This document shows, piece after piece, positions 40,690 through 56,316 of a stretch of 64,000 nt of DNA. Below the pieces are notes generated by a model. The model did not search any database and had not been told where the DNA came from. It was given only the letters and a program-made list of their open reading frames with translations. Every line of letters begins with the position of its first letter. The first letter of the stretch is position 1. A program made the position numbers and the translations under genes. The stretch comes from Hydractinia symbiolongicarpus (lineage: Eukaryota > Cnidaria > Hydrozoa > Anthoathecata > Hydractiniidae), in NCBI RefSeq assembly GCF_029227915.1, contig NC_079883.1, positions 7,626,001 through 7,690,000 of the forward strand, written 5' to 3'.

Positions 40690-40877
40690 ATCGCTTCTCG
40701 GCCTAATGGCTAAGATCAAGTGTAGTATCTGTTCTTATCAGTTTAATATCTGGTAGGCCATTCTCTGAATGGTCAGTATATTAATCTGATTTTTGGCCTT
40801 GGGTCATGGAGGTGGATTCATTCACGCCGTGGACCACGGGTTGCCTTGGTGTTGCACTATTACCGATGGCGGCCCAC
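40690..40877 (+). ncRNA. U2: U2 snRNA with one inserted G
   Basis: 188 nt. An extra G near 40831 (GCCGTGGACCACGG instead of GCCGTGACCACGG) lies in a 3' stem-loop, after the Sm site. The branch-point region is unaffected. Probably a sequencing error. PSE at 40636-40644. Confidence 0.9.
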
Positions 40878-41067
40878 ATAAGCAATAAAAGAATAATAGC
40901 AGTCCTCTTTCCGACGGCACTCTGCATAGTCTACGGCGGGAACAAAACGCGTACACTGGGGGAGAATACAGCCTATGCCCCGCGACACGGCAGTTTATAA
41001 CACACTCAAGCCACAAGCATTAACAAACTTTGAAGGGTACCCTCATGCTACGGTGCAGTTCCAACTC

Positions 41068-41233
41068 ATACTTACCTGACGGGGAAGTAAAGACTGATCA
41101 ATGAGGGTTTTCTTCCAGAGTGAGGCTCTTGCATTGCACTACGCTTGGGCTGACCTCTGCGATTACTGCAAACGTCAGTAACTCGACCGTACAATTTCTG
41201 GTAGTGGGGGCCTGCGTCCGCGCTCGCCCCCTC
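41068..41233 (+). ncRNA. U1: U1 snRNA
   Basis: Full-length and unchanged; PSE at 41011-41019. Confidence 0.97.
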
Positions 41234-41560
41234 CTTAAGTCAAAATGAATGAGCTTAGAAAAGTTGCGCGGCCAAATGTCGGTGGTGACTTAAACGCTAA
41301 GGTAAAACCTCGCTTGGCTGTTACGAAACGTGATTGCGATATAAGTCCTCGGAAGGCGGCGGAATTTTATTTTATTTGCCATTCCGTCAGGGTTATTGGA
41401 TGATCGGCAATAGATCGAGTTTGTATGCATTTGAAAGCTCTTTTTTCTCGTACTATCACCTGAAAATGTCGTAGGAAAATGTCATAGGAAACACTTTCAA
41501 CAACCGCCACGTTCCTTAATTGTTATAACAAGAAATATATCACAGCAAATGAAAATGAAA

Positions 41561-41679
41561 AGCCTACGACACCGGGAGTTCCCAGGCGGTCCCCCATCCA
41601 AGTACTATCCCGGCCCGACGATGCTTAACTTCCGTGATCAGACGAGAACGGGTGTGTTCATCGTGGTATGGCCGTAGAC
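41561..41679 (-). rRNA. 5S: 5S rRNA
   Basis: Full-length and unchanged. Confidence 0.98.
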
Positions 41680-41875
41680 ATTAGTAGGTGCAAATACGTG
41701 CAATTTATTTTGACGTTGTGATCAAATTTTTTTATTTAATTTCTTTGAGTTACTTAGGACAAGGCGTATGCATGGATTATCTATTAGACTTTAAGGTTAT
41801 AGTTTTGTGAAAAAAACAATGTTTTTTTAAGATGTGTGGCTATAAAAATAGCCGTTGTTTTCTGAGTGTAGCGGT

Positions 41876-42254
<379 letters not shown>

Positions 42255-42538
42255 AACTGCGATTTGATTTGTAAGTTAATACAAAAACGTACGAATATTT
42301 AACGTAAGTGTTAACGAAATAAACTTTACTCGTTTTTTCATCATAAAAATAGGATCGAAATCATGTTTTTTTAACCAATCATAATTAAGTATTAAACAAA
42401 AGATTTTTTTTTTAACCAATTAAATTGCGTATCGGCGTTTTCGGATCGAATTCGATCCGATTTTTTTACTTATAAACAAAAAGTTTTGACTTGCAGTTTA
42501 ATGCTTATTTACAAGTTAAGTAGCAAAAATTTTTAACC

Positions 42539-42942
<404 letters not shown>

Positions 42943-43442
42943 NNNNNNNNNNNNNNNNNNNNNNNNNNNNNNNNNNNNNNNNNNNNNNNNNNNNNNNNNN
43001 NNNNNNNNNNNNNNNNNNNNNNNNNNNNNNNNNNNNNNNNNNNNNNNNNNNNNNNNNNNNNNNNNNNNNNNNNNNNNNNNNNNNNNNNNNNNNNNNNNNN
43101 NNNNNNNNNNNNNNNNNNNNNNNNNNNNNNNNNNNNNNNNNNNNNNNNNNNNNNNNNNNNNNNNNNNNNNNNNNNNNNNNNNNNNNNNNNNNNNNNNNNN
43201 NNNNNNNNNNNNNNNNNNNNNNNNNNNNNNNNNNNNNNNNNNNNNNNNNNNNNNNNNNNNNNNNNNNNNNNNNNNNNNNNNNNNNNNNNNNNNNNNNNNN
43301 NNNNNNNNNNNNNNNNNNNNNNNNNNNNNNNNNNNNNNNNNNNNNNNNNNNNNNNNNNNNNNNNNNNNNNNNNNNNNNNNNNNNNNNNNNNNNNNNNNNN
43401 NNNNNNNNNNNNNNNNNNNNNNNNNNNNNNNNNNNNNNNNNN
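42943..43442. other. Assembly gap, 500 N, at array inversion point
   Basis: Exactly 500 N. The left edge is inside the last codons of H2B(+), the right edge inside H3(-). Gene orientation and sequence subfamily both switch across it, so the true distance and even the adjacency of the two arrays are unknown. Confidence 0.99.
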
Positions 43443-43731
<289 letters not shown>

Positions 43732-44208
43732 TTAAGAAGTCGATGTAGTACGGATACACAAGACGGTCTAAAATGCACTATCGCGCCAAAGTTTTATTTC
43801 TCATATTGATTGACAGCTAAGGTTCAAAACAAACCATTTGATTGGTGCTAAGAAAGTAATTTCTGATTGGCTGCATAATGACATTACGCTCATTACTTTA
43901 ACATTTTTATAAAATCTGTGTTTTTTGGCTACGGGAAAACGGCTGTATCTTCTGATACACAAAAGCTTTTGACTTTTTTTTTTTTAGTAAGTAGCAGAAG
44001 GTTTGGCGAATTCCAACGATGCCAAATTTATTGCCTTACTGAAACATTAAGACCACGAATTTTTAAAAAAACTACAGTTTTACTTAAAAAAATGTACAAA
44101 ATGTTCGGAACATTTTGTAATGACGCAACTCTATTGGTTAATTAGGGTGTTTCCACGAGCAGTAGGTAATTTTATGGCCTCTTTTTAAAGCTGTCTGAAT
44201 TCTGTTAA

Positions 44209-44565
<357 letters not shown>

Positions 44566-45026
44566 GCGTTGTCATTGCTCAACAAAAACGGCTATTTTTA
44601 TAGCCACAAATCTTTTAAAACATTACTTTGTGCACGCTTCCAAATTACACAATGTGTAAAGTCTTGTCACAGTTACATTTATTGCTATACGATACTATGT
44701 CATATATGACACAAAAAAAATTTAGAAATACTTTGTAGGGTTAATTTGCCTGGGAGTGTTTCCGTGAAAAGCTGGTTAAGTTAAATGTAAGCAATAACAT
44801 GGATCAATGTACTTGTCTTTTCTGCAAGTACAGCTAATAATACGTATGAAAAGTGAAGCTAATCCACACACACACATGGGGAAGTATTTTAAATGTAGGC
44901 TAGTGTTCTTAAGCACATTATTTAGAAGTTTTATTAACTTCGGTTAACTTGTAGTGACGCCAAGTAAATGTTTTTTTAAAGATGTGTGGTCTTAAAAAAG
45001 ACCGTTTGTGTTTGGTAGACGTTGGT

Positions 45027-45431
45027 TTACTTGCTGCTTGTGTATTTTGTGACGGCTTTTGTTCCTTCACTGACTGCGTGTTTTGCAAGTTCTCCAGGCA
45101 AGAGAAGACGTACTGCGGTTTGAATTTCACGAGAAGAGATGGTCGACTTTTTGTTTTGAAGAGCCAAACGCGAAGCTTCGGAAGCAATGCGCTCAAAGAT
45201 GTCGTTGACAAATGAGTTCATGATGCTCATAGCTTTGCTTGAAACTCCGACATCTGGGTGAACTTGTTTCAAAACATTGTAGATGTAAATAGCATAACTT
45301 TCCTTTCTCTTTCTCTTGCGTTTCTTTTCACCAGTTCCACCAATCTTTCCTCCTTTTTTGCCGGCTCTTTTTTCACCTTTCTTGGCTACTTTAGGTGCCT
45401 GTTTTCCTCCTTTAGCTGCTGCGTCAGACAT
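45027..45431 (-). CDS. H2B: Histone H2B
   Basis: Intact, same protein as in the left array; variant stem-loop at 44988-45003. Confidence 0.97.
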   Translation of the reverse strand: MSDAAAKGGKQAPKVAKKGEKRAGKKGGKIGGTGEKKRKRKRKESYAIYIYNVLKQVHPDVGVSSKAMSIMNSFVNDIFERIASEASRLALQNKKSTISSREIQTAVRLLLPGELAKHAVSEGTKAVTKYTSSK

Positions 45432-45715
45432 GGTTAAAAATTTTTGCTACTTAACTTGTAAATAAGCATTAAACTGCAAGTCAAAACTTTTTGTTTATAA
45501 GTAAAAAAATCGGATCGAATTCGATCCGAAAACGCCGATACGCAATTTAATTGGTTAAAAAAAAAATCTTTTGTTTAATACTTAATTATGATTGGTTAAA
45601 AAAACATGATTTCGATCCTATTTTTATGATGAAAAAACGAGTAAAGTTTATTTCGTTAACACTTACGTTAAATATTCGTACGTTTTTGTATTAACTTACA
45701 AATCAAATCGCAGTT

Positions 45716-46096
45716 ATGTCTGGACGTGGAAAAGGTGGAAAAGCTAAGGCTAAAGCCAAGACAAGATCCTCAAGAGCTGGACTTCAATTTCCAGTCGGTA
45801 GAGTGCATAGATTCCTTCGTAGAGGGCACTATGCTAACCGAATTGGATCTGGAGCACCAGTTTACTTAGCAGCCGTCTTGGAATATTTATCTGCTGAGAT
45901 ATTGGAGTTGGCTGGTAACGCAGCAAGAGACAACAAAAAAGCTAGGATTATTCCAAGACATTTACAATTGGCTGTTCGTAATGATGAAGAATTAAACAAA
46001 CTTTTGAGCGGTGTAACCATTGCAGCTGGTGGTGTTTTGCCAAACATTCAAGCTGTCTTACTCCCAAAGAAGAACGACAAAGGACAGAAGAAGTAA
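45716..46096 (+). CDS. H2A: Histone H2A
   Basis: Intact, including the Ala at the Q104-equivalent position; stem-loop at 46119-46134. Confidence 0.97.
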   Translation: MSGRGKGGKAKAKAKTRSSRAGLQFPVGRVHRFLRRGHYANRIGSGAPVYLAAVLEYLSAEILELAGNAARDNKKARIIPRHLQLAVRNDEELNKLLSGVTIAAGGVLPNIQAVLLPKKNDKGQKK

Positions 46097-46293
46097 ACCG
46101 CTACACTCAGAAAACAACGGCTATTTTTATAGCCACACATCTTTAAAAAAACATTGTTTTTTTCACAAAACTATAACCTTAAAGTCTAATAGATAATCCA
46201 TGCATACGCCTTGTCCTAAGTAACTCAAAGAAATTAAATAAAAAAATTTGATCACAACGTCAAAATAAATTGCACGTATTTGCCCCTACTAAT

Positions 46294-46412
46294 GTCTACG
46301 GCCATACCACGATGAACACACCCGTTCTCGTCTGATCACGGAAGTTAAGCATCGTCGGGCCGGGATAGTACTTGGATGGGGGACCGCCTGGGAACTCCCG
46401 GTGTCGTAGGCT
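46294..46412 (+). rRNA. 5S: 5S rRNA
   Basis: Same 119-nt gene as in the left array. Upstream flank differs (TTTGCCCCTAC for TTTGCACCTAC). Confidence 0.98.
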
Positions 46413-46427
46413 TTTCATTTTCATTTG

Positions 46428-46449
46428 TTGCCTTTTCATTTCAATGGTG
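46428..46449 (+). other. 22-bp insertion 3' of 5S, right-array specific
   Basis: Inserted after CTTTTCATTTTCATTTG. It contains a further CTTTTCATTTC, so it looks like an imperfect duplication of the 5S terminator flank. Also at 52304-52325 and 61027-61048; absent from all left-array 5S copies. Confidence 0.85.
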
Positions 46450-46761
46450 CTGTGATATATTTCTTGTTATAACAATTAAGGAACGTGGCGGTTGTTGAAA
46501 GTGTTTCCTATGACATTTTCCTACGACATTTTCAGGTGATAGTACGAGAAAAAAGAGCTTTCAAATGCATACAAACTCGATCTATTGCCGATCATCCAAT
46601 AACCCTGACGGAATGGCAAATAAAATAAAATTCCGCCGCCTTCCGAGGACTTATATCGCAATCACGTTTCGTAACAGCCAAGCGAGGTTTTACCTTAGCG
46701 TTTAAGTCACCACCGACATTTGGCCGCGCAACTTTTCTAAGCTCATTCATTTTGAATTAAG

Positions 46762-46927
46762 GAGGGGGCGAGCGCGGACGCAGGCCCCCACTACCAGAAA
46801 TTGTACGGTCGAGTTACTGACGTTTGCAGTAATCGCAGAGGTCAGCCCAAGCGTAGTGCAATGCAAGAGCCTCACTCTGGAAGAAAACCCTCATTGATCA
46901 GTCTTTACTTCCCCGTCAGGTAAGTAT
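46762..46927 (-). ncRNA. U1: U1 snRNA
   Basis: Full-length with unchanged recognition sequence and Sm site. The 3' flank has one substitution (TTAATTCAAAAT for TTAAGTCAAAAT). Confidence 0.97.
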
Positions 46928-47117
46928 GAGTTGGAACTGCACCGTAGCATGAGGGTACCCTTCAAAGTTTGTTAATGCTTGTGGCTTGAGTGTGTTATAA
47001 ACTGCCGTGTCGCGGGGCATAGGCTGTATTCTCCCCCAGTGTACGCGTTTTGTTCCCGCCGTAGACTATGCAGAGTGCCGTCGGAAAGAGGACTGCTATT
47101 ATTCTTTTATTGCTTAT

Positions 47118-47304
47118 GTGGGCCGCCATCGGTAATAGTGCAACACCAAGGCAACCCGTGGTCACGGCGTGAATGAATCCACCTCCATGACCCAAGGCCA
47201 AAAATCAGATTAATATACTGACCATTCAGAGAATGGCCTACCAGATATTAAACTGATAAGAACAGATACTACACTTGATCTTAGCCATTAGGCCGAGAAG
47301 CGAT
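47118..47304 (-). ncRNA. U2: U2 snRNA
   Basis: Full-length; the PSE 9-mer is conserved on the minus strand at 47350-47358. Confidence 0.97.
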
Positions 47305-47626
47305 AAAGAACAAGCGTTGCCATGATAGGCATCGTCCACACACCGTAACTGCTTGTGGAGCATGTCACGTTACTGTAAAGCTTACAACTGTCACCGCGTA
47401 CGGATGGACGGCGACATAGTAAAAATCACGGCTGTTGATTTAGCCGTAGGATGGAGAGCGACTGTAGCGAGTGGATGGTAACTTACATGAATGCTAACAA
47501 AGGCGACGATACTAAGTGCGTGATATTACTTTCCAATATGACTGCGTACATTCCGTTTATCAACGCATTACGCCAGAACGTGCGCGCGCGTTACACAGTA
47601 GACCATGCAGCCGAAATGCGACAGTG

Positions 47627-47699
47627 CGACCCTGCCAGGAGTCGAACCTGGAATCCCCTGATTCGTAGTCAGATGCCTTATCCATTGGGCCACAGGGCG
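47627..47699 (-). tRNA. trnR-ACG: tRNA-Arg(ACG) with altered first base
   Basis: Identical to the left-array tRNA except that the first base of the acceptor stem is C rather than G (CGCCCTG). This faces C72, so the terminal pair is lost. All other stems, the ACG anticodon and the A/B boxes are intact. Either a weakened gene or a pseudogene in the making. Confidence 0.85.
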
Positions 47700-48278
47700 A
47701 TGCTTATGACTTCGCCCCATCGTTATTTTGGCTTGCGCATTCGTTTTACTTACGACAGAATTCTTCGTGTTTGTAGCCATGAAAGAAAGGGACTTCTGTG
47801 AGTGAATTTTTTTACTGTGGTCTAATAAAAAAGTCGAAACGCAGTGCCCAATATATGAATTGCTCCTAATAGCCGGAAACAGGCCGTGTCGATGATGTAG
47901 GCCGACATACGCAACGCAAACCAAAGAACGCTTTATGAAAATCCTAACACGGGCGCGGAAGAAGCCCAAATTAACAGAGTAGATGTAATGCTGAAGACCT
48001 CAAACTCCAGCAGCTTCTCTTTCAGACTATTGCGTCGTGCTACAAATAAAAATTAACATGCTTTCGCATAGTCGCGGCTCCCAAAACGGACATTATACGA
48101 TGTACAGAAACACACATTTCTGTTTTCGCGCCAAATCAATTCCCGGGAGTGGTACTTTTACGTCCGCATACTTCGCACCGTCTTAAATTATATCTCATTT
48201 ACACGGTAATGTTTAGTATACTTCTACTGTGATAACAAGCATCGTTTATCGTTGGATTGTTGTAAGAAAACATTAAAA

Positions 48279-48830
48279 ATGAGTGAAGCAGCTTCTCCAA
48301 AGAAAATCGCACCCAAGAAGAAACCTGCTGCAAAGAAGACAGCTGATCACCCTAAATATGTGGACATGATCAAGGCTGCTATCGCTACCCTAAAGGAACG
48401 CGGTGGTTCATCTCGCCAAGCTATTACAAAATATATTCATGCAAATTACAAAGTTGCTGAAAACTCAGATCATCATCTGAAAATGGCTCTTAAACGAGGA
48501 GTAACATCAGGCGATTTGATTCAAACTAAAGGCACTGGTGCTTCTGGATCATTCAAGCTAGGTCAGGTAAAAAAAGAAAAACCTAAGAAAAAGGCCGCAG
48601 CAAAAAAGCCAACGGCAAAGAAGCCTACTGCAAAGAAAAGTACACCAAAAAAGAAGCCAGCAAAGAAGAGCACGCCAAAGAAAGCAGCAAAGAAGCCTGC
48701 CACAAAGAAAGCCTCGGCTAAGAAACCAGCAGCTAAGAAACCCACAAAGAAGCCTGTTGCTAAAAAACCTGCAGCAAAGAAGGTCAAAAAGACTCCCAAA
48801 AAGGCAGCAAAGAAGACCGCAAAAAAATAA
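48279..48830 (+). CDS. H1: Linker histone H1
   Basis: Same 183-residue protein as in the left array; stem-loop at 48863-48878. The E2F palindrome and AC box upstream are conserved. Confidence 0.96.
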   Translation: MSEAASPKKIAPKKKPAAKKTADHPKYVDMIKAAIATLKERGGSSRQAITKYIHANYKVAENSDHHLKMALKRGVTSGDLIQTKGTGASGSFKLGQVKKEKPKKKAAAKKPTAKKPTAKKSTPKKKPAKKSTPKKAAKKPATKKASAKKPAAKKPTKKPVAKKPAAKKVKKTPKKAAKKTAKK

Positions 48831-49191
48831 TTTGTGTGTATCTGGCTATTACATTAACAAACGGCTATTTTTATAGCCACACATTTACAAAAAAACATTA
48901 TCTTGGTACAAAGTTAAACTTGTTTAAGTCACTTAAACAGTTAAAAAAGAGTAATTTTAAGATTAGATTCCCTAAGTTTAAGTATTTTCGTTTTTAAATT
49001 TCTTATTTTCTTGCTTTTACTTTTCTTGCCCTTCATATTTTTAACATTGTCAAACTTTATGTAGCATAAAATTTTTATGTAGCATAAAATTTAAACAGAA
49101 AGCAGAACAAAGTTTGATATAAAAAGCTAGCCGTAATATTTTTTATGGATGTGTGGCTATAAAAATAGCCGTTTTTTGTTTGGTAAGATGC

Positions 49192-49605
<414 letters not shown>

Positions 49606-50083
49606 TTAAGAAGTCGATGTAGTACGGATACACAAGACGGTCTAAAATGCACTATCGCGCCAAAGTTTTATTTCTCATATTGATTGACAGCTAAGGTTCA
49701 AAACAAACCATTTGATTGGTGCTAAGAAAGTAATTTCTGATTGGCTGCATAATGACATTACGCTCATTACTTTAACATTTTTATAAAATCTGTGTTTTTT
49801 GGCTACGGGAAAACGGCTGTATCTTCTGATACACAAAAGCTTTTGACTTTTTTTTTTTTTAGTAAGTAGCAGAAGGTTTGGCGAATTCCAACGATGCCAA
49901 ATTTATTGCCTTACTGAAACATTAAGACCACGAATTTTTAAAAAAACTACAGTTTTACTTAAAAAAATGTACAAAATGTTCGGAACATTTTGTAATGACG
50001 CAACTCTATTGGTTAATTAGGGTGTTTCCACGAGCAGTAGGTAATTTTATGGCCTCTTTTTAAAGCTGTCTGAATTCTGTTAA

Positions 50084-50440
<357 letters not shown>

Positions 50441-50902
50441 GCGTTGTCATTGCTCAACAAAAACGGCTATTTTTATAGCCACAAATCTTTTAAAACATTA
50501 CTTTGTGCACGCTTCCAAATTACACAATGTGTAAAGTCTTGTCACAGTTACATTTATTGCTATACGATACTATGTCATATATGACACAAAAAAAATTTAG
50601 AAATACTTTGTAGGGTTAATTTGCCTGGGAGTGTTTCCGTGAAAAGCTGGGTTAAGTTAAATGTAAGCAATAACATGGATCAATGTACTTGTCTTTTCTG
50701 CAAGTACAGCTAATAATACGTATGAAAAGTGAAGCTAATCCACACACACACATGGGGAAGTATTTTAAATGTAGGCTAGTGTTCTTAAGCACATTATTTA
50801 GAAGTTTTATTAACTTCGGTTAACTTGTAGTGACGCCAAGTAAATGTTTTTTTAAAGATGTGTGGTCTTAAAAAAGACCGTTTGTGTTTGGTAGACGTTG
50901 GT

Positions 50903-51307
50903 TTACTTGCTGCTTGTGTATTTTGTGACGGCTTTTGTTCCTTCACTGACTGCGTGTTTTGCAAGTTCTCCAGGCAAGAGAAGACGTACTGCGGTTTGAA
51001 TTTCACGAGAAGAGATGGTCGACTTTTTGTTTTGAAGAGCCAAACGCGAAGCTTCGGAAGCAATGCGCTCAAAGATGTCGTTGACAAATGAGTTCATGAT
51101 GCTCATAGCTTTGCTTGAAACTCCGACATCTGGGTGAACTTGTTTCAAAACATTGTAGATGTAAATAGCATAACTTTCCTTTCTCTTTCTCTTGCGTTTC
51201 TTTTCACCAGTTCCACCAATCTTTCCTCCTTTTTTGCCGGCTCTTTTTTCACCTTTCTTGGCTACTTTAGGTGCCTGTTTTCCTCCTTTAGCTGCTGCGT
51301 CAGACAT
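50903..51307 (-). CDS. H2B: Histone H2B
   Basis: Intact; variant stem-loop at 50864-50879. Confidence 0.97.
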   Translation of the reverse strand: MSDAAAKGGKQAPKVAKKGEKRAGKKGGKIGGTGEKKRKRKRKESYAIYIYNVLKQVHPDVGVSSKAMSIMNSFVNDIFERIASEASRLALQNKKSTISSREIQTAVRLLLPGELAKHAVSEGTKAVTKYTSSK

Positions 51308-51591
51308 GGTTAAAAATTTTTGCTACTTAACTTGTAAATAAGCATTAAACTGCAAGTCAAAACTTTTTGTTTATAAGTAAAAAAATCGGATCGAATTCGA
51401 TCCGAAAACGCCGATACGCAATTTAATTGGTTAAAAAAAAAATCTTTTGTTTAATACTTAATTATGATTGGTTAAAAAAACATGATTTCGATCCTATTTT
51501 TATGATGAAAAAACGAGTAAAGTTTATTTCGTTAACACTTACGTTAAATATTCGTACGTTTTTGTATTAACTTACAAATCAAATCGCAGTT

Positions 51592-51972
51592 ATGTCTGGA
51601 CGTGGAAAAGGTGGAAAAGCTAAGGCTAAAGCCAAGACAAGATCCTCAAGAGCTGGACTTCAATTTCCAGTCGGTAGAGTGCATAGATTCCTTCGTAGAG
51701 GGCACTATGCTAACCGAATTGGATCTGGAGCACCAGTTTACTTAGCAGCCGTCTTGGAATATTTATCTGCTGAGATATTGGAGTTGGCTGGTAACGCAGC
51801 AAGAGACAACAAAAAAGCTAGGATTATTCCAAGACATTTACAATTGGCTGTTCGTAATGATGAAGAATTAAACAAACTTTTGAGCGGTGTAACCATTGCA
51901 GCTGGTGGTGTTTTGCCAAACATTCAAGCTGTCTTACTCCCAAAGAAGAACGACAAAGGACAGAAGAAGTAA
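51592..51972 (+). CDS. H2A: Histone H2A
   Basis: Intact; stem-loop at 51995-52010. Confidence 0.97.
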   Translation: MSGRGKGGKAKAKAKTRSSRAGLQFPVGRVHRFLRRGHYANRIGSGAPVYLAAVLEYLSAEILELAGNAARDNKKARIIPRHLQLAVRNDEELNKLLSGVTIAAGGVLPNIQAVLLPKKNDKGQKK

Positions 51973-52169
51973 ACCGCTACACTCAGAAAACAACGGCTAT
52001 TTTTATAGCCACACATCTTTAAAAAAACATTGTTTTTTTCACAAAACTATAACCTTAAAGTCTAATAGATAATCCATGCATACGCCTTGTCCTAAGTAAC
52101 TCAAAGAAATTAAATAAAAAAATTTGATCACAACGTCAAAATAAATTGCACGTATTTGCCCCTACTAAT

Positions 52170-52288
52170 GTCTACGGCCATACCACGATGAACACACCCG
52201 TTCTCGTCTGATCACGGAAGTTAAGCATCGTCGGGCCGGGATAGTACTTGGATGGGGGACCGCCTGGGAACTCCCGGTGTCGTAGGCT
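52170..52288 (+). rRNA. 5S: 5S rRNA
   Basis: Full-length, followed by TTTT and the right-array 22-bp insertion. Confidence 0.98.
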
Positions 52289-52637
52289 TTTCATTTTCAT
52301 TTGTTGCCTTTTCATTTCAATGGTGCTGTGATATATTTCTTGTTATAACAATTAAGGAACGTGGCGGTTGTTGAAAGTGTTTCCTATGACATTTTCCTAC
52401 GACATTTTCAGGTGATAGTACGAGAAAAAAGAGCTTTCAAATGCATACAAACTCGATCTATTGCCGATCATCCAATAACCCTGACGGAATGGCAAATAAA
52501 ATAAAATTCCGCCGCCTTCCGAGGACTTATATCGCAATCACGTTTCGTAACAGCCAAGCGAGGTTTTACCTTAGCGTTTAAGTCACCACCGACATTTGGC
52601 CGCGCAACTTTTCTAAGCTCATTCATTTTGAATTAAG

Positions 52638-52803
52638 GAGGGGGCGAGCGCGGACGCAGGCCCCCACTACCAGAAATTGTACGGTCGAGTTACTGACGTT
52701 TGCAGTAATCGCAGAGGTCAGCCCAAGCGTAGTGCAATGCAAGAGCCTCACTCTGGAAGAAAACCCTCATTGATCAGTCTTTACTTCCCCGTCAGGTAAG
52801 TAT
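52638..52803 (-). ncRNA. U1: U1 snRNA
   Basis: Full-length copy. Confidence 0.97.
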
Positions 52804-52993
52804 GAGTTGGAACTGCACCGTAGCATGAGGGTACCCTTCAAAGTTTGTTAATGCTTGTGGCTTGAGTGTGTTATAAACTGCCGTGTCGCGGGGCATAGGC
52901 TGTATTCTCCCCCAGTGTACGCGTTTTGTTCCCGCCGTAGACTATGCAGAGTGCCGTCGGAAAGAGGACTGCTATTATTCTTTTATTGCTTAT

Positions 52994-53180
52994 GTGGGCC
53001 GCCATCGGTAATAGTGCAACACCAAGGCAACCCGTGGTCACGGCGTGAATGAATCCACCTCCATGACCCAAGGCCAAAAATCAGATTAATATACTGACCA
53101 TTCAGAGAATGGCCTACCAGATATTAAACTGATAAGAACAGATACTACACTTGATCTTAGCCATTAGGCCGAGAAGCGAT
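52994..53180 (-). ncRNA. U2: U2 snRNA
   Basis: Full-length copy. Confidence 0.97.
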
Positions 53181-53502
53181 AAAGAACAAGCGTTGCCATG
53201 ATAGGCATCGTCCACACACCGTAACTGCTTGTGGAGCATGTCACGTTACTGTAAAGCTTACAACTGTCACCGCGTACGGATGGACGGCGACATAGTAAAA
53301 ATCACGGCTGTTGATTTAGCCGTAGGATGGAGAGCGACTGTAGCGAGTGGATGGTAACTTACATGAATGCTAACAAAGGCGACGATACTAAGTGCGTGAT
53401 ATTACTTTCCAATATGACTGCGTACATTCCGTTTATCAACGCATTACGCCAGAACGTGCGCGCGCGTTACACAGTAGACCATGCAGCCGAAATGCGACAG
53501 TG

Positions 53503-53575
53503 CGACCCTGCCAGGAGTCGAACCTGGAATCCCCTGATTCGTAGTCAGATGCCTTATCCATTGGGCCACAGGGCG
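53503..53575 (-). tRNA. trnR-ACG: tRNA-Arg(ACG) with altered first base
   Basis: Right-array type: C1 facing C72. Confidence 0.85.
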
Positions 53576-54154
53576 ATGCTTATGACTTCGCCCCATCGTT
53601 ATTTTGGCTTGCGCATTCGTTTTACTTACGACAGAATTCTTCGTGTTTGTAGCCATGAAAGAAAGGGACTTCTGTGAGTGAATTTTTTTACTGTGGTCTA
53701 ATAAAAAAGTCGAAACGCAGTGCCCAATATATGAATTGCTCCTAATAGCCGGAAACAGGCCGTGTCGATGATGTAGGCCGACATACGCAACGCAAACCAA
53801 AGAACGCTTTATGAAAATCCTAACACGGGCGCGGAAGAAGCCCAAATTAACAGAGTAGATGTAATGCTGAAGACCTCAAACTCCAGCAGCTTCTCTTTCA
53901 GACTATTGCGTCGTGCTACAAATAAAAATTAACATGCTTTCGCATAGTCGCGGCTCCCAAAACGGACATTATACGATGTACAGAAACACACATTTCTGTT
54001 TTCGCGCCAAATCAATTCCCGGGAGTGGTACTTTTACGTCCGCATACTTCGCACCGTCTTAAATTATATCTCATTTACACGGTAATGTTTAGTATACTTC
54101 TACTGTGATAACAAGCATCGTTTATCGTTGGATTGTTGTAAGAAAACATTAAAA

Positions 54155-54706
54155 ATGAGTGAAGCAGCTTCTCCAAAGAAAATCGCACCCAAGAAGAAAC
54201 CTGCTGCAAAGAAGACAGCTGATCACCCTAAATATGTGGACATGATCAAGGCTGCTATCGCTACCCTAAAGGAACGCGGTGGTTCATCTCGCCAAGCTAT
54301 TACAAAATATATTCATGCAAATTACAAAGTTGCTGAAAACTCAGATCATCATCTGAAAATGGCTCTTAAACGAGGAGTAACATCAGGCGATTTGATTCAA
54401 ACTAAAGGCACTGGTGCTTCTGGATCATTCAAGCTAGGTCAGGTAAAAAAAGAAAAACCTAAGAAAAAGGCCGCAGCAAAAAAGCCAACGGCAAAGAAGC
54501 CTACTGCAAAGAAAAGTACACCAAAAAAGAAGCCAGCAAAGAAGAGCACGCCAAAGAAAGCAGCAAAGAAGCCTGCCACAAAGAAAGCCTCGGCTAAGAA
54601 ACCAGCAGCTAAGAAACCCACAAAGAAGCCTGTTGCTAAAAAACCTGCAGCAAAGAAGGTCAAAAAGACTCCCAAAAAGGCAGCAAAGAAGACCGCAAAA
54701 AAATAA
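54155..54706 (+). CDS. H1: Linker histone H1
   Basis: Intact; stem-loop at 54739-54754. Confidence 0.96.
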   Translation: MSEAASPKKIAPKKKPAAKKTADHPKYVDMIKAAIATLKERGGSSRQAITKYIHANYKVAENSDHHLKMALKRGVTSGDLIQTKGTGASGSFKLGQVKKEKPKKKAAAKKPTAKKPTAKKSTPKKKPAKKSTPKKAAKKPATKKASAKKPAAKKPTKKPVAKKPAAKKVKKTPKKAAKKTAKK

Positions 54707-55067
54707 TTTGTGTGTATCTGGCTATTACATTAACAAACGGCTATTTTTATAGCCACACATTTACAAAAAAACATTATCTTGGTACAAAGTTAAACTTGTT
54801 TAAGTCACTTAAACAGTTAAAAAAGAGTAATTTTAAGATTAGATTCCCTAAGTTTAAGTATTTTCGTTTTTAAATTTCTTATTTTCTTGCTTTTACTTTT
54901 CTTGCCCTTCATATTTTTAACATTGTCAAACTTTATGTAGCATAAAATTTTTATGTAGCATAAAATTTAAACAGAAAGCAGAACAAAGTTTGATATAAAA
55001 AGCTAGCCGTAATATTTTTTATGGATGTGTGGCTATAAAAATAGCCGTTTTTTGTTTGGTAAGATGC

Positions 55068-55481
<414 letters not shown>

Positions 55482-55959
55482 TTAAGAAGTCGATGTAGTA
55501 CGGATACACAAGACGGTCTAAAATGCACTATCGCGCCAAAGTTTTATTTCTCATATTGATTGACAGCTAAGGTTCAAAACAAACCATTTGATTGGTGCTA
55601 AGAAAGTAATTTCTGATTGGCTGCATAATGACATTACGCTCATTACTTTAACATTTTTATAAAATCTGTGTTTTTTGGCTACGGGAAAACGGCTGTATCT
55701 TCTGATACACAAAAGCTTTTGACTTTTTTTTTTTTTAGTAAGTAGCAGAAGGTTTGGCGAATTCCAACGATGCCAAATTTATTGCCTTACTGAAACATTA
55801 AGACCACGAATTTTTAAAAAAACTACAGTTTTACTTAAAAAAATGTACAAAATGTTCGGAACATTTTGTAATGACGCAACTCTATTGGTTAATTAGGGTG
55901 TTTCCACGAGCAGTAGGTAATTTTATGGCCTCTTTTTAAAGCTGTCTGAATTCTGTTAA

Positions 55960-56316
<357 letters not shown>

